Made by a program: the position numbers and the translations under genes. 7,248 nt of DNA, taken from assembly GCA_944391895.1 (NCBI GenBank), contig CALXVF010000059.1:1-7248 (forward strand). Direction: 5' to 3'. This document shows, in pieces, positions 7,006-7,248 of this stretch. Numbering within the stretch: the first letter of the stretch is position 1; every line of letters starts with the position of its first letter. The notes below the pieces were generated by a model. The model ran no database searches, was not told the DNA's origin, and was given only the letters and a program-made list of their open reading frames with translations. The DNA is from an uncultured Clostridia bacterium (GTDB lineage: Bacteria > Bacillota > Clostridia > TANB77 > CAG-508).

Positions 7006-7034
7006 TTCTAATTAATATATATTCAGAATACAAT
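7006..7034 (+). promoter_or_regulatory. Possible sigma-E-like promoter of the SpoIIID-like gene
   Basis: AATACAAT at 7027-7034 matches 7 of 8 bases of the sporulation sigma-E -10 consensus (CATACAAT). The region about 14 bases upstream (TTCTAAT, 7006-7012) is only a weak -35 match. In Bacillus subtilis spoIIID is transcribed by sigma-E, which makes this reasonable, but A+T-rich DNA gives such matches by chance. A sigma-A reading (TTGTCC at 6988 with TAATAT at 7013) has a poor 19-base spacer. Confidence 0.3.
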
Positions 7035-7054
7035 TAACCAAAAGTATTCAAAGT

Positions 7055-7062
7055 AAAAGGAG
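7055..7062 (+). promoter_or_regulatory. Ribosome binding site of the SpoIIID-like gene
   Basis: AAAAGGAG lies 8 bases before the ATG at 7071. This is a near-ideal site and strong support for the start. Confidence 0.8.
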
Positions 7063-7070
7063 CAATAATA

Positions 7071-7248
7071 ATGAAGGGAGTTTCAATTGAAGAACGTGCT
7101 ATTAATTTAGCGCAATATATTATAGATTCAAAAGATACGGTAAGAGGTGCTGCCAAAAAATTTGGAATATCCAAAAGTACAGTACACACCGAAGTAACAT
7201 TCCAGAACGGTAAAAATAAATCACCTATAATCCCAGAAAGTATTGAAA
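7071..7248 (+). CDS. SpoIIID-like helix-turn-helix transcription regulator, N-terminal part
   Basis: Fifty-nine codons are visible before the right edge. Residues 6-42 match the sporulation regulator SpoIIID: IEER near the start, YIIDSKDTVR (16-25), then AAKKFGISKSTVH (27-39), which is the helix-turn-helix with SKSTVH as recognition helix. SpoIIID acts on mother-cell sporulation genes with sigma-E and sigma-K. After residue 43 the likeness stops: the family has ERLxxIN, while this frame reads FQNGKNKSP. The +1 frame (from 7204) reads R, T, V, K, I, N, with R, K, I and N at the family positions, then meets TAA at 7228-7230. The gene may therefore be frameshifted or a divergent paralogue; a third possibility is sequencing error. 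It has a strong ribosome binding site and diverges from the HD gene. Confidence 0.75.
   Translation, partial: MKGVSIEERAINLAQYIIDSKDTVRGAAKKFGISKSTVHTEVTFQNGKNKSPIIPESIE

Overview
This A+T-rich window reads as chromosomal DNA of a low-GC Firmicute, most likely a clostridial spore-former or a descendant of one. The evidence is strong AGGAG ribosome binding sites, consensus sigma-A promoters with 17-base spacers, an RNase J, and the N-terminus of a SpoIIID-like sporulation regulator at the right edge. Genus and species cannot be read from the sequence.

Layout, left to right. (1) At 1-65 (minus) is the N-terminus of a Y1 (IS200/REP-associated type) transposase, cut by the window edge. (2) At 105-157 a long imperfect palindrome fills the gap between the transposase leader and the stop codon of the next gene. 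(3) At 158-2095 (minus) is RNase J, with an unusual Lys/Asn-rich N-terminal extension of about 95 residues. (4) At 2096-2364 is a non-coding stretch with a perfect consensus promoter for RNase J, a leader of about 186 nt with several stem-loops, and a duplicated copy of the 3' end of the next gene. (5) At 2365-5832 (minus) is a SWIM zinc-finger SNF2-family ATPase, preceded at 5868-6926 (minus) by an HD-domain phosphohydrolase. The two are 35 bases apart and form a likely operon behind a promoter at 6968-6996. (6) From 7071 to the right edge (plus) a SpoIIID-like helix-turn-helix gene diverges from that operon across a 144-base intergenic region.

How the genes relate. RNase J is a core mRNA-decay and maturation enzyme with its own promoter and a structured leader, so it may be self-regulated. 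The HD protein and SNF2 ATPase are probably co-expressed, and a joint role in nucleic-acid or nucleotide metabolism, possibly defence, is only inference. The SpoIIID-like gene has an intact HTH, but its family resemblance moves into the +1 frame just after it, which hints at a frameshift or a divergent paralogue. I found no tRNA, rRNA, CRISPR array or complete insertion sequence. For both the HD and SNF2 genes a downstream in-frame ATG has a much better ribosome binding site than the longest-ORF start, and I used those starts.
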